Positions 35,948 through 48,133 of a stretch of DNA of 64,000 nucleotides are shown here, one piece after another. Position numbers and translations under genes: made by a program. Origin of the DNA: Umbelopsis isabellina (lineage: Eukaryota; Mucoromycota; Umbelopsidomycetes; Umbelopsidales; Umbelopsidaceae); the NCBI GenBank assembly GCA_016758905.1, contig JAEPQZ010000014.1, positions 310,001-374,000 on the forward strand, read 5' to 3'. The notes beneath the pieces were generated by a model. The model had not been told where the DNA came from and made no database searches. It saw only the letters and a program-made list of their open reading frames with translations. Within the stretch, counting starts at the first letter, position 1. The number at the start of each line of letters is the position of its first letter.

Positions 35948-36116
35948 ATCACTACTCGCATCACACATATCCCAACATGTTTATAGACACACAACTCTTT
36001 GCCTTTAGAGAAAATTCATCTTTTTATTTTGTGCTTCAATTTTCATGATATCTTCAACTCAATTAGATTGCAATCCTGCTCAGTTTAAGCATTATACACC
36101 CAGTTCCATTTTTGTT

Positions 36117-37459
36117 TTATTTAAGTGGACTAAAGTCCAGTGGCTTCAAAATAGACGACTGCATTTTATCGATCACTTTCACTGCAAAATGTAGACATGT
36201 TATGGTTAATCTCTCCATCATGTTTGTCATAAACTTTATGGCACTGTACCTGTATTGACAACAGTCTCTGCCCATCCATCAACCTGCCAAGCATCCTCGC
36301 GAGTTTTCTTTCTAGTCTGCAGGTCAGGGTATGTCCACATGTGGTGTACAACGTTCAATTGACCCAGTTGACTGAACCACGCACCAACTGGCTCGCAGAA
36401 CTGACGGCGGCAGTCTAGTCCCTTACGCCAGTGCATCTCCCATTCTAGCAAATTACCAGGCTAACAATTGAATATAAAAACGCCAAGTTAGGTTGTCATC
36501 CATTCAATCATTTACATTCTCAGCTTGTTGCCCTTACTCTCAACTCATATCGGCGGAGTTCGTAGATTCCGTTGGTTACTCGTGGTGGGGAGGTTGCCCA
36601 GAAGGAGAATTCGAGCATCATACTGTTCTCACGAGATATCAGTAGCGGACGCAAATCTCTAACGAACCTTTGATATGACTATACAACACAAAACTTGTTT
36701 ACATTACAGACTTTCAAAAAGCTGCTATATGCTTAGCGCTCACTTACAGGATCTTGCTGCAACCTTTCCATAGTCTCCTTATGACCAGGGTATCCTTTGT
36801 ATTCCCAGATGTGAACTTTTTTCCAAATAGATAGAATGAAACATAAATACAACGCATGTTCACGAAATATTCACTCCAATCAGTGCATAGCTGCCTACCA
36901 AATGTATCTTGCTGTCCAATCTCTGTGGACCAACTACCACACAAATGTACGTTGTTGACAGGATCGTTCGCTATACGTGGAAAGTGCTCTGCGCTGTAAA
37001 CATAGGAAGTTAGTCAGCACAATGATACATTTCCAGACATTCATATATTGATTCACGTACACGAGTGCTGTGTATTCGTCGACTCGGTCAGGCTTCACTC
37101 TGTGTTCTGTGTATCACGTCATTAGTGCAGAACGGGTACGGTTGAGAGGCTAGAGGCTCAAAGCGTTTCAAAAGCCGCCATCCTTCCCCACACACGCTAG
37201 GCGAGTACTTACTTTGCAACTCATGAACGTATTTTCCTCGCGCCAACACCTTTGAGTGAGTTGCCTTTTCCTCCTCCTTAGACTCTTTTGAGCCATATAA
37301 TACACTCTCTAGGATTCCGCTTTTCTGCGACGGACTATCGTGCGTTTTGAGAAGCGGCGCCTGAGCAAACGGTGCGAGTGATGATGAAGTGAAGGCTCTT
37401 CTAGAAACGGCAGACACAGTAGCACGAGCAAAAACTGAAGTCGAGCGTGCCAACATCAT
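36117..37459 (-). CDS. NIPSNAP-family mitochondrial protein
   Basis: Seven exons on the minus strand: 37459-37213, 37106-37061, 36993-36899, 36815-36748, 36678-36538, 36460-36250, 36181-36117, giving 290 aa. NIPSNAP proteins carry two ferredoxin-like alpha/beta barrel domains; in animals they reside in mitochondria and act in quality control. The first 30 residues (MMLARSTSVFARATVSAVSRRAF) are an Arg/Ser-rich targeting peptide. KHRVKPDRVDEY starts domain 1 and YELRRYELRPGNLLEWEMHW starts domain 2. VHIWEYKGYPGHKETMERL and VVHHMWTYPDLQTRKKTRED are the matching helices of each half. A second Met lies one codon after the first. Only about 107 bp separate this start from the Nup54 stop upstream. 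Confidence 0.92.
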
Positions 37460-37566
37460 TTTGAAATATCAGAAAAAAATGAAAGCGGTAGTGAAGTCAG
37501 TAAAGAGGCTTTATTCGGCACACAGCTATGAACGGTCTATTATATCCAAGTATTCACACTCCGCAA

Positions 37567-39539
37567 TCACGAGACTGTCGTGGAACTGGCTTGAAGCATT
37601 GCATTTAAATCCTGAACGTCTTTTTGACATATTGCGATAATATGAGCCAATCCGTCGTGTTGAAGGCTCAAGACCTGTTAAGTGAATGTGTTTAGATACT
37701 TGCAGTTGAAAACATGAGACAGCGTGTTCAAAACCTCTGGCGTCTTACCTCTGAAACTGCTTGAACATCCTTTTCGCTCACCAAAGCCCACTTTTCAGGC
37801 ACTTCTCTGCCATGGTCCTGCTGGTCCCGTATTTGTTGTATCTGGGACCATAGTGGGTTGAGTTTGTCCGTAAACTCTGATGGCTGTTTCAATAAATTAT
37901 CCAATTTCTCCAGTTGTATCCGCAGCTTTTCTTCGTCTCCTTGAACAGGGAAACCTTTGCTACGTAACAATTGCGAATTCTTCATAAACTGGTGATATCT
38001 AGATAAGTATGTAGTTGGCAGGCTTCAGGTAATGGCCATGATTGCATACCTGTATTGTTCGCCTTGTGAGATCAACATGCCGTCGCTTATGTTCAGCTAA
38101 CCGAGTCAACGTTTCCAAAGTATGTTTTCGCTGTAATTGTTCTAATTTCGCTGTCATAGCCTGCAAAATAGAATCGAAAGCGTAAGATAATACCGTCCAA
38201 CATAGCTTTAAAAAGTCTGCGCCCTTTACCTCCAGCCTGCTCTTGTAAATAGCACATTGTCTATATTGGCTTTCCATACGCTTGCGTACGTCATCGAATC
38301 CTACGGCCAAAGCCGGAACCATACTGCAAAGGCACCAAGGTCAATTTCCGCTGACTAGTGCTTATCGCATTTAGACGGTTCAGGCCATCACTTACCAGCT
38401 AGGATCTGGATTGTTTCTCATAGCTTCAGCCCATAATGCTGGATCGATCTCTGCAGGTTTGACATAACGATGAACTTCATCAGGATGTACCATATTGTAG
38501 AAGAAATGCTAAAGAGTACCATTGGTGGGTCAAAATGCATGCATACATTCAGGTTATCACGACACAATGCTCACCTTAAAGTAGCAGAGAGGCGATTTGG
38601 TGTCCCATTTAGCCTTTATTAAAGCAAGTTCTTGCCATATCTGTAGCTCGCTTTTCTGGTTGGGTATATTCGCATTTCCTCCAAAACTGGACTGATTGTT
38701 GGCTATGGAACACAAGAATGTTTAAAACATGTATTCATGAACAGCTGATGTTATCTTCAGTATCCAATGTCTACCTTGAGGTTGTCCACCAAATGCATTC
38801 GCCATTGGATTTTGAGTTGCGGATCCAAAAGAAAACGCTGGTTTGGATTGCGCAGTTTGAGCTCCAAACAAAGATGTATTGTTTTGCGCATTAGCACCGA
38901 AAGAGAATGAAGATGAAGGTTGATTACTTGAATTCAGTGCTCCAAATGCAGGGTTTGCTGCCTGTGTAATAGACCCAAAGGATAGCGAAGATTGCGGTTG
39001 ATTAGTCGATTGAGCGCCGAAGCCAGGTGCTGTTTGTTGTGTGTTGGCACCGAAGGAAAATGAAGATGGTGCTTGAGTAGAGGGTGCCTGTGCTCCAAAG
39101 CCTGATGCATTAGTTTGGGTATTAGAGCCGAATGAAAAGCTAGGCTTTGGTGTAGTGGCAGTTTGTGCTCCAAAAGGTGTAGTAGATGGTGCAGTCGATC
39201 CAAAGCTGAATGATGACTGTGTTGCTGCTGTTACGAGAGCGTGGTGCTTAATTATCGTATTCTCAGATCAATCAATGAACACAATCAAAAGCGCTTACCT
39301 GGCTGTCCAAATGATGACGCTTGTTGGGTTCCAAACGCTGGCGTAGACTGTGCTGCAGCCGGTTGTGATCCACCGAACGAAAACGAAGGAGTAGATGTAT
39401 TTGCTGTATAGAAAAGGCATCAATACAATGCTATAAAGGAGTCTATACCTTTGTTATTTTTCTAACCTTGACCAAACATAGATGGCTGTGTGCCAAAAGA
39501 AGTTTGTGGTGTGGAGGTGGAAAAGGTACGTTTGTGCAT
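37567..39539 (-). CDS. FG-nucleoporin Nup54-like (yeast Nup57 equivalent)
   Basis: Nine exons on the minus strand: 39539-39467, 39403-39299, 39227-38775, 38702-38575, 38508-38396, 38323-38230, 38160-38050, 37988-37749, 37674-37567, giving 474 aa. It belongs to the central-channel trimer of the nuclear pore with Nup62 and Nup58. The first 210 residues hold about a dozen FG/FSFG repeats (for example SFSFGSNTQT) spaced by Gln/Thr/Ala linkers. Then comes the Nup54 alpha/beta region (NPDPSCMVPALAVGFDDVRKR) and a C-terminal coiled coil that ends TTVS. The exon 3 acceptor is a CAGCAG pair, so a one-residue splice variant is possible. Exon 1 is short and its start is the least certain point. Confidence 0.9.
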
Positions 39540-40194
39540 AGACAAAAGGTGCAGGCAGCTATGCAGTCTCTTAAACTTCAGTAACGACGATTACGAGCAC
39601 AGTTGAATCTCTGTTTTGTAGTTGATCTGCTTGCTCGATCTTATTCTGTACCAGTGATTTATGGGCGAATGACACAAGGCACTATATCAAAACTTTCAGA
39701 CCGGCTGCTTTGTATAGATCCAATGTTGCAGCTGAGAGAGCAAATATAGATTTAGTTATATGGCAACAAGTGGCTGATCTATGGAGTGTGCTGTAGGAGA
39801 TGCAACGGCCAATTCTATTCAGATTTACACACTTCTCGAGAAAATGGAAACGAGATTGGCGATCTGGTTGTCGACAATTTGCTAACAAAGCGTCTTTTTT
39901 TTTTGCAGAGGCCACAAAATATGGATTGCAAAAAACTCCGACGCTAGGTGCGAAGTTGTCTATGCGTTTTCAGTCGTTTAATTTGATGGAAAAAACAATG
40001 CTCTGGCTGCTCAAGTAGCTGGACAGACATAGGGTATTGCTCAATATTTAATTTGCCATTGATCATGCGATATTTGAAGCGAGAACTCAATGTACAGCTT
40101 TTGCTATGGATAGTAAACTTCCCAGGCCCAAAAATTTCGCGTTTCGAATAGTTCCACCACAATTCAAGCCCAAGCACAGGTCTACTGCTGCCAA
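39540..40194. other. Divergent promoter region between Nup54 and TMEM42-like genes
   Basis: About 655 bp between two divergent genes, with a T-run near 39896-39905. No further gene is visible. Confidence 0.45.
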
Positions 40195-40769
40195 ATGTCG
40201 TTCATCCCGCCTGCTATAGCATCAGGAACATTTGCAGCCTTAGCTTCGGTCTTTGCCAAACTCTTTACCGATGAAAAGACATCGCAGTTCACTCAGAGCA
40301 CCTTAGAACTGCTTCCCATATCCAAGTATTCTGAAACGGCTGAATTCTACGTACGTCTAATTGAGCCTTCGTGCCGGTTTCTAAAAGTTGACTTTACTAA
40401 CTTGTGAAAACAGGTATCCAGCACGGTTCGCATTATATGTTTTATTTTGATATTCGGCTGTAACTCGTTAATGTGGACCATATTCACCAAGGCTCTTAAT
40501 CGAGCGCCATCATCAACGGCGGTGTCGATAGTTAACAGTGCTGCAAATTTCAGCGTATCGGTAAGCTAAATTGACCCGTAAATGATGCCGTTTGCAAACG
40601 AAAGAGCCTATAGACTAATTGGGATTGATAGGCGTTGGCCGGATATATCGTTTTTGGGGAACCGTTGGCTTTGAGTTGGTGGGTTGGTGCGACGTTGATT
40701 ATCACCGGCACCTTGATACTCACGCGGGCCAATAGCAAAATGGAAGAAACAAAGTCCAAGGCAGAATAA
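40195..40769 (+). CDS. TMEM42-like small membrane protein (drug/metabolite transporter superfamily)
   Basis: Three exons with all introns in phase 0: 40195-40350, 40414-40560, 40632-40769, giving 146 aa. Four hydrophobic segments are visible: PPAIASGTFAALASVFAKLF, then IICFILIFGCNSLMWTIFTKAL, SVSALAGYIVFGEPLAL and WWVGATLIITGTLILT. SAANFSVSALAGYIVFGE is typical of EamA-type half-transporters, and the compact four-helix layout matches TMEM42. The tail is short and charged (KMEETKSKAE). Transported substrate, if any, is unknown. Confidence 0.82.
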
Positions 40770-41015
40770 GGGCCATTTTGCCAACAAAGATTTTACCAAT
40801 GAAATTAGTAAAATTCTTTTATATACCTGTACAGTATCATTCAGTGTCTGATCAAAAATACGAGGTCTACAAATTGTTTTTGCCATGCCCTTTTAAAGAC
40901 TCCAAAAGCTCTATTATTCGCTCAAAAAGGTAAAAGAAATGAATTAGAGTTTGTCAAGCAAATATAAATACCTGCTCGACCAATTACATAGAAAGAAAGC
41001 GTTCCTTTTTTACAA

Positions 41016-42000
41016 ATGCACAAGCTATACATCCTGTTTCTCGTGATTACCGTCCTCTCGATATTTGTCTCTGGTGGCTCTCCAGATAGCAGTTGGGCTA
41101 CTGACCTCCTCTTGCATAATAGCCTAGCCTGGAACGATCCTCCCATTCAGTACTGGTTGAGTGGTTTCCATCACAATCCCTATGGCGATATTATCATCTT
41201 GTCCCCAGGCGCTGGACTCGACCACCATTCGTTCGATCCCCAAGTCCTTCCACTCGTGATAGCTGGCTACCGCGTTATCACATATGACCCACGTTGCCAA
41301 GGCTTGAGTCAATGGTCGAATCCCGTTGCCAAAAGCAATTGCACAATCACCTTTGACCTCATGCTGCAAGACATGAATCAAATCTTTAGGTATAACTCTT
41401 TAATAAAGATATGCCACTCAATTCCGTCACTAAGTTTCTATGATTTTCAGTTCTCTGGCCATTTCTCCCGAGAAGCAAGTCATCCAAGCAGGTCTATCCA
41501 TGGGTGGTATGCTGGCGCAACAATTCTCCAAAGTCTATCCTAATCGGACCAAAGCATTGATAGCCATGGACTGTGGAACAAACGAAGAACTTCTACCTTG
41601 GATGCAGTACTATTTGGATACTCCTCTGGGCACTCTTATTGCCGATGATAACAACACATCTTTCAATGCCATCCTGAACACTTCTAACCGGACCTTGGTC
41701 CGTCAAGAGATCTATAACGAATTGAGCTTGTCTGGCGATGCTGAAATAGTTAAGGCTATGAAAGCCTGTGCAAGTGCAGTGAGCAATGATCCAGGCTTTA
41801 CCAGACTGCAAATACCGGAACTGCTAATTTATGGTCAACTGGATTCCCTCACCAACGCGTCTATGATTGAATGGTATGCTCGTGACCAAGCAAACCCACA
41901 TATCTCACTGATATCAATCCCAAGTGCTGGCCACATCAGTAGTCTAGACAACCCTTCTGCAGTCAATCAAGCTCTAATCCAATTCTTAGCTTCCATATAA
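41016..42000 (+). CDS. Secreted alpha/beta-fold hydrolase
   Basis: Two exons: 41016-41389 and 41451-42000, giving 307 aa. A signal peptide or anchor (HKLYILFLVITVLSIFVSGG) precedes an alpha/beta hydrolase. The oxyanion region reads ILSPGAGLDHHSF, the nucleophile elbow is GLSMGG (S141), the likely acid lies in LLIYGQLDSLT and the histidine in IPSAGHISSLDNP, near the C-terminus. Several Asn-X-Thr/Ser sites (NNTS, NTSNRT) fit passage through the secretory pathway. The overall pattern resembles 3-oxoadipate-enol-lactonase or esterase-like members, but the substrate cannot be told. Confidence 0.88.
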
Positions 42001-42168
42001 TCTATGTCTTACAACGTGTTATATTCAATAATAATTTCACAATAAATTGTTGGTTACTGACTGGCAATTCTCGGACAGAGCCAATCATATTAGCAGTCAC
42101 AGGTCCAAAGTTGCAGACATTTTTTTGGCTCTGATTCTCATTTTTTTTTTTGTCCTCTCAGATTCTCC

Positions 42169-43514
42169 ATGCCTTCCTTGACTGATAGCAAAGGCAAAAT
42201 GTCCAGCGATGCGGCCAAATTTCCACAGCTTATGAAGGAACTAGAGTCCAAAACTGACGAAGTTATGAATCAGCTGAAGCCGATTCTTTCAAAGTAGGTT
42301 CTTGGATTTTTTTGCTCTCCACTAACCGTTGAGATCATTTGTTAATAACGTTAATGTCAATTAGAGTGTCCGCGGGAGAGATAAAAACATCAAAAGGAAT
42401 CTCGTTTTTGGAAGCCAAATATCACATTCTACTTCAATACATCTCAAATCTAGCATTCATAATTCAACTCAAGCTTTCCGGAAAGCAGGTGGAAGGACAC
42501 CCCGTCGTACAGTCCTTGATTGAATTGCGAGTGATACTGGAGAAGATGAAGCCTGTTGAGCAGAAACTTAAATATCAAATAGACAAGGTTGTTCGAACGG
42601 CAGTTGTTGGACAACAAGACAATGAAATGACCAACAGCCGCAGCGCAGGTATGTTTACTACTACAGCCTTGACTACAATTGCTTCCTTTTTTTCTGATCT
42701 TTCCTTGTAGTGAGTGATCCGCTTGCGTTCAAGCCAAATCCTATGGGTCTTGTTAGCAAGGACGGCGAGGACGATGAAGGTTTGTCTATTTCCTCAATAC
42801 GTGTTAATGGATATGTACCTATCGCTTACCCTTGTTTCATCGTGCAGACGAAGCAGACAAATCTGGCGTATACAGACCACCCAAGCTGGCGCCCGTCACT
42901 TATGAAGAGGATATTCGCACATCTTCAAAGAAGGATAAGAACCAAAACCGATTAATGGAGAAGGCATCACGATCACGTATCATGAGAGATTTGATGGAGG
43001 AGATGGGTGATCGTCCTGAGGAAGTTGATGCCTTGGGTGGTGTTAATGAAGGAATGGGCTTCGGCGATAAATTGGATCGACAAATGCAAGAGAAGGATCA
43101 ATATGAAGAAAACAATTATGTCCGTTTGGCTGTCACTCGCAAGGAGAAGAAGCGCATGCAGAACAACAACCGCATGCGATTCGATAATGAATTTGACGTA
43201 AGTTTTTGCGGTCTACCATTGATCAAATTTATCCATATGTTCCCGGTTTATTGACGTTTCTTCGATTTCCTATATTACAGAATCTTAATGACTTTAGCAA
43301 CCTTGTTGGAATTCAAGATGTCGAAGAGCAGGAGAACGAGCGACTCCGTAATGTTATGACACGAAAGAATCGTGATGAAGGACGAGGAGAAAAGCGATCT
43401 AGAGAAGACCAAGGATTGTTTGATGATTTGGAAGAAGGTGGTGGTATGAACCGCTTCCAGAAGCAACGACGATTTGTAAAGTCAAAGTCCAACAAGAAGA
43501 AGGGACGTAAATAA
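42169..43514 (+). CDS. LCP5: Lcp5/neuroguidin, Sas10/Utp3-family ribosome biogenesis factor
   Basis: Five exons: 42169-42293, 42365-42648, 42711-42779, 42848-43197, 43281-43514, giving 353 aa. Lcp5 is a U3 snoRNP-associated protein of the small-subunit processome. The N-terminal Sas10/Utp3 helical domain (about residues 12-110) contains GISFLEAKYHILLQYISNL and HPVVQSLIELRVILEKMKP, the family hallmark. The middle carries YRPPKLAPVTYEED, and the C-terminus is highly basic and ends KSKSNKKKGRK, a nucleolar signal. With NOC4 this is the second processome gene in the window. It converges on the AspRS gene, with about 160 bp between stops. Confidence 0.92.
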
Positions 43515-43675
43515 ACCGCATTTTGTACATCATTCATGAAATACTATTAAAAGAAGCATTTATTCTAAAACACACACAACTACAACGATAATGCCATCAG
43601 GCTCTTGCAATTAGATAGAAAGGATGTAATTTTTATTTTTGTATTGTATTCAACATGTCACTTTTCTAAATGCAT

Positions 43676-45710
43676 TTATGGCTCCAAACGCTTGGGGTCG
43701 CGAGGGAACAAGCTGGATCGACGAATGTTACCGAGACCCATGTAAAGCATAACAACACGCTCAAGACCAATACCACCACCAGCGTGAGGAGGAGCAGCAA
43801 TCTTGAAAGCATCAATGTAAGGTTGAATATGCTTCATGTCAACACCATGAATCTTGCAACGTTCCTCAAGAAACTTGGCATCGTGAATACGTTGAGCACC
43901 AGACAAAATCTCTTCACCACGCATGAAGAAATCATAAGAGTTGGAGTAGTTGGGGTTCTCGGGGTCAGGCATGGTATAGAAAGGACGGATAGCCAGAGGG
44001 AACTTGTCAAGCATGTAGAAGTCAGTGTGGTACTTTTCCTTGACGAGCTTTCCGAGGAAGCGTTCTTGCTCAGTGCTCAAATCGTCATAATCACCAAGTT
44101 CGACACCGGCCTCGCGAAGCATAGCAATACCGTCGGCGAACTTCAATCGAAGAGTCTTGGGCAAAAATTGGAAGTCCTCGAAGGGCATTTGACGCTTGAC
44201 AGCTTCAAGTTCGGTGTTGAACTTCTCCTTCAAGCCAGTGAAGATGCTAACAAACATCTCATCAAGAACATCCAAGACTTCATGATAATGCTCTTCGAAA
44301 GCCATTTCCATATCAAGACCAACGAACTCAGTCATGTGTCGGTGAGTGTTGCTGTTTTCGGCACGGAAAACTGGGCCAATCTCGAACACGCGGTTGAAAT
44401 CACCAGAGATGGCCATTTGCTTGTACAATTGAGGTGATTGAGCAAGATATGCCTCAGCTGAACATGCCCACAGGTTAGCTCGTATCCTCGGAACCAATCT
44501 CAGTGAAAAAAAAAAAAAAAAAAACTTACTGTTGAAGTACTTGATGCTGAAAACGTTGGCACCACCTTCTGAGGGAGTAGCAATGATCTTGGGAGTGTGA
44601 ATTTCCATAAAGTCACGCTTGTACAAGAAGTCACGGAAAAGATGGCAAACACCGGACTGGATCTTGAAGATAGCATTTCCGGTGGTAGTCTATGATATGA
44701 ATTAGCAATCAAGTTTGCCGCCACATAGTATATCGCAGCCCTAGTACTTACTCTCAGATCAAGGACACGGTTGTTCAGACGAGTGTCGAGTGCAACACGA
44801 GAAAATTGGGCATCTTCCTTTTCCATTTCAGATTCGGGACGAGAAGCATCTTCCAAAGAGAAAGGAAGGCGTTGCTCGGCTTCGGCGATAACGTGAAGTT
44901 GCTTGATCTTCAATTCAGCATCAGAAATGGTGCAGCTCTTGATTTCCTCCTCAGCCTTGGCAATCTCAGCCTCAACAAGGACAATGGACTCGACGGGAAT
45001 ACTATCACAAAAGCGTTAATACTTGATTTCACGAAAAGTTTAGAGAACAGATACTCACGAAGCGCCATATTTAGACATTTGCTTGCTGATCTTATCTTCA
45101 TCAGTGGCGAGAATACCTTGGATGGTGGAGACGCCTTGACGGAAAACAAAGAAGCAAAGCTTGGAGCTCTTTGCGCGAGAAGTTTGAACTCTGGCGCGGA
45201 TCAAGACGGTCTCACCGGCGCGAGAAGCATTGATCTTTGTGATATCTTCTCTTGCGCGACCTGTATATAATCATCAACATACATGTACTAGCATGCTAAT
45301 AAATATTATCTAATTTGCTTACCGGTGCGCTCTTGGGACTGGTTCATGGGCAACTTGCCGTACTTGCCAGTGGAGTAGTCCTAAAGGTTGAAAAATTAGC
45401 ATACTCTGCCTTCTGCTATCGGTTCACGTCTATAGTTATATCCTTACAGGAGTATCATTAGCAGCTTGCTCTTGGGCAACTCTAGCAGCAGTCTCAGCCT
45501 TTCTGGCAGCCTTTTCTCTTTCCTTCTCGAGCTTCTTAAGAGCCTTCTTTGACAAGGGTTGGCCATTCTCACTGTTCGCGAATGTCAATAACCAGGTGTT
45601 GGGTTGCTCAAACCAGACTTCATTAATCTGGGTACTCACTCCAAGACAATGTTCTCGGTCTTCTGGGTAATCTCTTGAACTTGAGCTTCTGATGGTTGTT
45701 CGGCACTCAT
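43676..45710 (-). CDS. DPS1: Aspartyl-tRNA synthetase, cytosolic
   Basis: Seven exons on the minus strand: 45710-45640, 45571-45448, 45380-45323, 45260-45059, 45001-44752, 44689-44530, 44457-43676, giving 548 aa. It charges tRNA-Asp in the cytosol. The N-terminus has the eukaryote-specific Lys-rich helix ([19 protein letters not shown]) that binds tRNA. The OB-fold anticodon-binding domain follows (about 95-230). The class II catalytic core shows motif 2 around [13 protein letters not shown] and [19 protein letters not shown], and motif 3 around [19 protein letters not shown]. The protein ends [12 protein letters not shown], as usual. No mitochondrial leader is present. The intron 44458-44529 has a 19-T run right after its donor. 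Confidence 0.95.
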
Positions 45711-45918
45711 AATCTACAGTGTTCTATCGATAATGGAGGAACAGTAGGTTTTCAGTTCAAGTATATTATTTTATTGCAGTGGGGGCAGTCCGCAGTCACA
45801 AAGTGACGTTTAAAAATCATACAACAAATATGAGTCAGTAAGACTGTGATATTGCTCACTCTACATTGCTTTGGCTATGCTATGTACCATTTCCTATACA
45901 CGGAAATACATATTATGA

Positions 45919-47629
45919 TTAAGAATAAAGTTCAACATCTTCAGTAGTCCATTTAAAAAACATATTTACCTCTTTGGAAATAAGATGACAAGTCTTTTCA
46001 ATAAGTCCTAGAAGAGAGTTGATGTCGTTGGACCAGTCATTGAGAATTTGATTTGCACTCTTGTTGACTTGGAAAGATATCACACCAGCAGGTCGGTCGA
46101 TTTTGGCATGAATAGTTTTGGATACAACCAACTTTGACAAAAATTCTTCAGATTCTTGTTCATTGAGATCCAATAATTGTGTCAATCGCTTAGTTGAGAT
46201 ACGTGTGTAATACTTTGCAATGACTCTGATATTGTGCTCGATGACACGATTGTGTAGCTCGCTCCATCGCTTTCTGCCAGCCTCATCTGCAGTTGAAAAA
46301 ACACTGGTTTGCTGCAAAGTGGAGCCATATATTTCCTCGATCTTTGGCCAGCGCATCAATTCATTGGTAACAAAGCATTTTGCAAGTTCGCTGTGACAAA
46401 AGAGAGAGGTGTTAGAAACCTTATATATTTTTTAAATTCTAACATAATGATTCCAGGCACTTACTTGTATAAGCTGATTTTGGTCACATTGGGATCACTA
46501 TAAATTCTGTGCAGCAAATCCGATTGCTCATTGTCGTAAGGAGAAAGAACAATAAACAAAATGATGTTTTGCAACACGTCTGTCCACTTGCTTTCATCTT
46601 CTTTGATTGACTTGGTATCGTACACTGCCCGATAGAATTTACACACATTCAAATATTGTTCTTCGTGCATCGCGTGCCTTATCATAAGGTCGTAGAATCG
46701 AAGTTTCAAATCCTGACATATAGAAAAATTTTATTAGCACTTGATACTTTTCCCACCTCCCCTGGTATAATGCACAAATAGCGTACCTCATTCTCCTCAT
46801 CCTTGAAGAATCGGGTGTTGATTTTCTTGGAGATGATTTGAGTTCTAGTATAATCATGCTTGGCAAGAAGCAATCTCATTTGCTCCAAAATGAAATCCGT
46901 CTTCTCTCGCTTTTCCATTGAACCGAATGTTTCCACTTGCAACTCCTGCAATATATCAGCTGCTTCCTCGATCTTTCCTTCATCTTCCCGGATCTTTGCA
47001 AGTATACGGGTCAATCTTGCTCGCTCCACTTCAACAAATATCTTTCCTTCGGTCACTGTTCGCAATGTATCAATCAGCTCCAGCTTCGTTTCCATATCTG
47101 GTGTATCGTCCAAGTGAGACATGGCTTCCTGTACCATCTTGGTGGTTGCCTGAGGAATATAATGTCATGAGAAACACGTACGTATTACTTGTGGACAAAA
47201 TCAGGAATATATACTTACGGCCTTGAGCTGACCATGCTTCTTAGAAAGTAATATGACGTGCTCATTCAATAGCTTCCATTCACGGGATTCGTAGCACAGC
47301 TTCACGACTTGAATGAGGATTCTACCAGTGGACGCTTGATCAGCAGCCTTTTGAAGCAATTTTTAGTTTCGCCATTCATATTATCGGAGAAATTAGTAGG
47401 CGTAGCTTACCATACGAGCCTGTTTCTCTAAAGTCAAGAGCTTCTCCAAAGCTTCTTGTAGTTTTCCTTGCTATATTCGACATCAGGAACCTTGTCAGCA
47501 CACTTGACAGGTACAAGTCTAATGGACGAACCGAATTCATACCTGCTGAAGGCTCTCAGTTTCTGGAAGAAGCTGATCTACCTGAGGACTAAAGTCCTTT
47601 TCCATTTTCTCTATCTTTCCGTCGGACAT
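45919..47629 (-). CDS. RPN5: 26S proteasome regulatory subunit Rpn5 (PSMD12)
   Basis: Six exons on the minus strand: 47629-47543, 47470-47411, 47347-47219, 47149-46787, 46712-46465, 46390-45919, giving 452 aa. Rpn5 is a lid subunit of the 19S proteasome regulator. The protein is an alpha-solenoid followed by a PCI domain (about residues 300-425). Recognisable segments are [65 protein letters not shown] and [16 protein letters not shown]. The C-terminal helix ([16 protein letters not shown]) is used for lid assembly in the family. It runs tandem with AspRS, with about 208 bp between them. Confidence 0.95.
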
Positions 47630-48133
47630 GGTTATGTTCAATACAGTGGTGTGTCTGGCCGTGCTTGCAGACGCGGTCCATGCAATGAAATTACGACGAC
47701 ACTCTTGAGTGTGACATCAGTCATCATAACACTTTAATTTACCGTGTTAATTTAGAAAGTAATTTAAAGGTGGTACCTTGATGCACAAAGCAAAGGTAAT
47801 TCAAACTACGCCCATCTTACAGCTTTATGTCGAGATGTTGACTCAATAATAGCAGTAACCCCCCCCCGTAAATATAGCAAAGGCAATACTCATGTCAGGA
47901 TATAAACATAATTGCCTATCACTGTACGCGGTTTATTATGTCGTCTTCCTATAGAAAATTAGACATCAACTGGCGATTTGCGGGGTTGTTGGTTTGCCGG
48001 CCGAAAAGTCCTTGTACTCCCGTTACACGCACTTTTACCAAATGTGGTTCAGAGTACTTTGAGTTTTTTTCACCAGTTGATTCAGTCGTTCATCATTTGT
48101 TGATGGGCAACATCTGAAGTTGGGGCCAACAAC
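47630..48133. other. Divergent promoter region, RPN5 and kelch gene
   Basis: About 500 bp shared by two divergent genes, with a run of 9 C at 47859-47867. I looked for a proteasome-associated control element (GGTGGCAAA) and did not find one. Confidence 0.4.

Noticed and set aside
43670-44437. A 255-codon plus-strand open frame over the AspRS gene
   Set aside because: It is the antisense shadow of the conserved catalytic exon of AspRS. Its translation has no domain.
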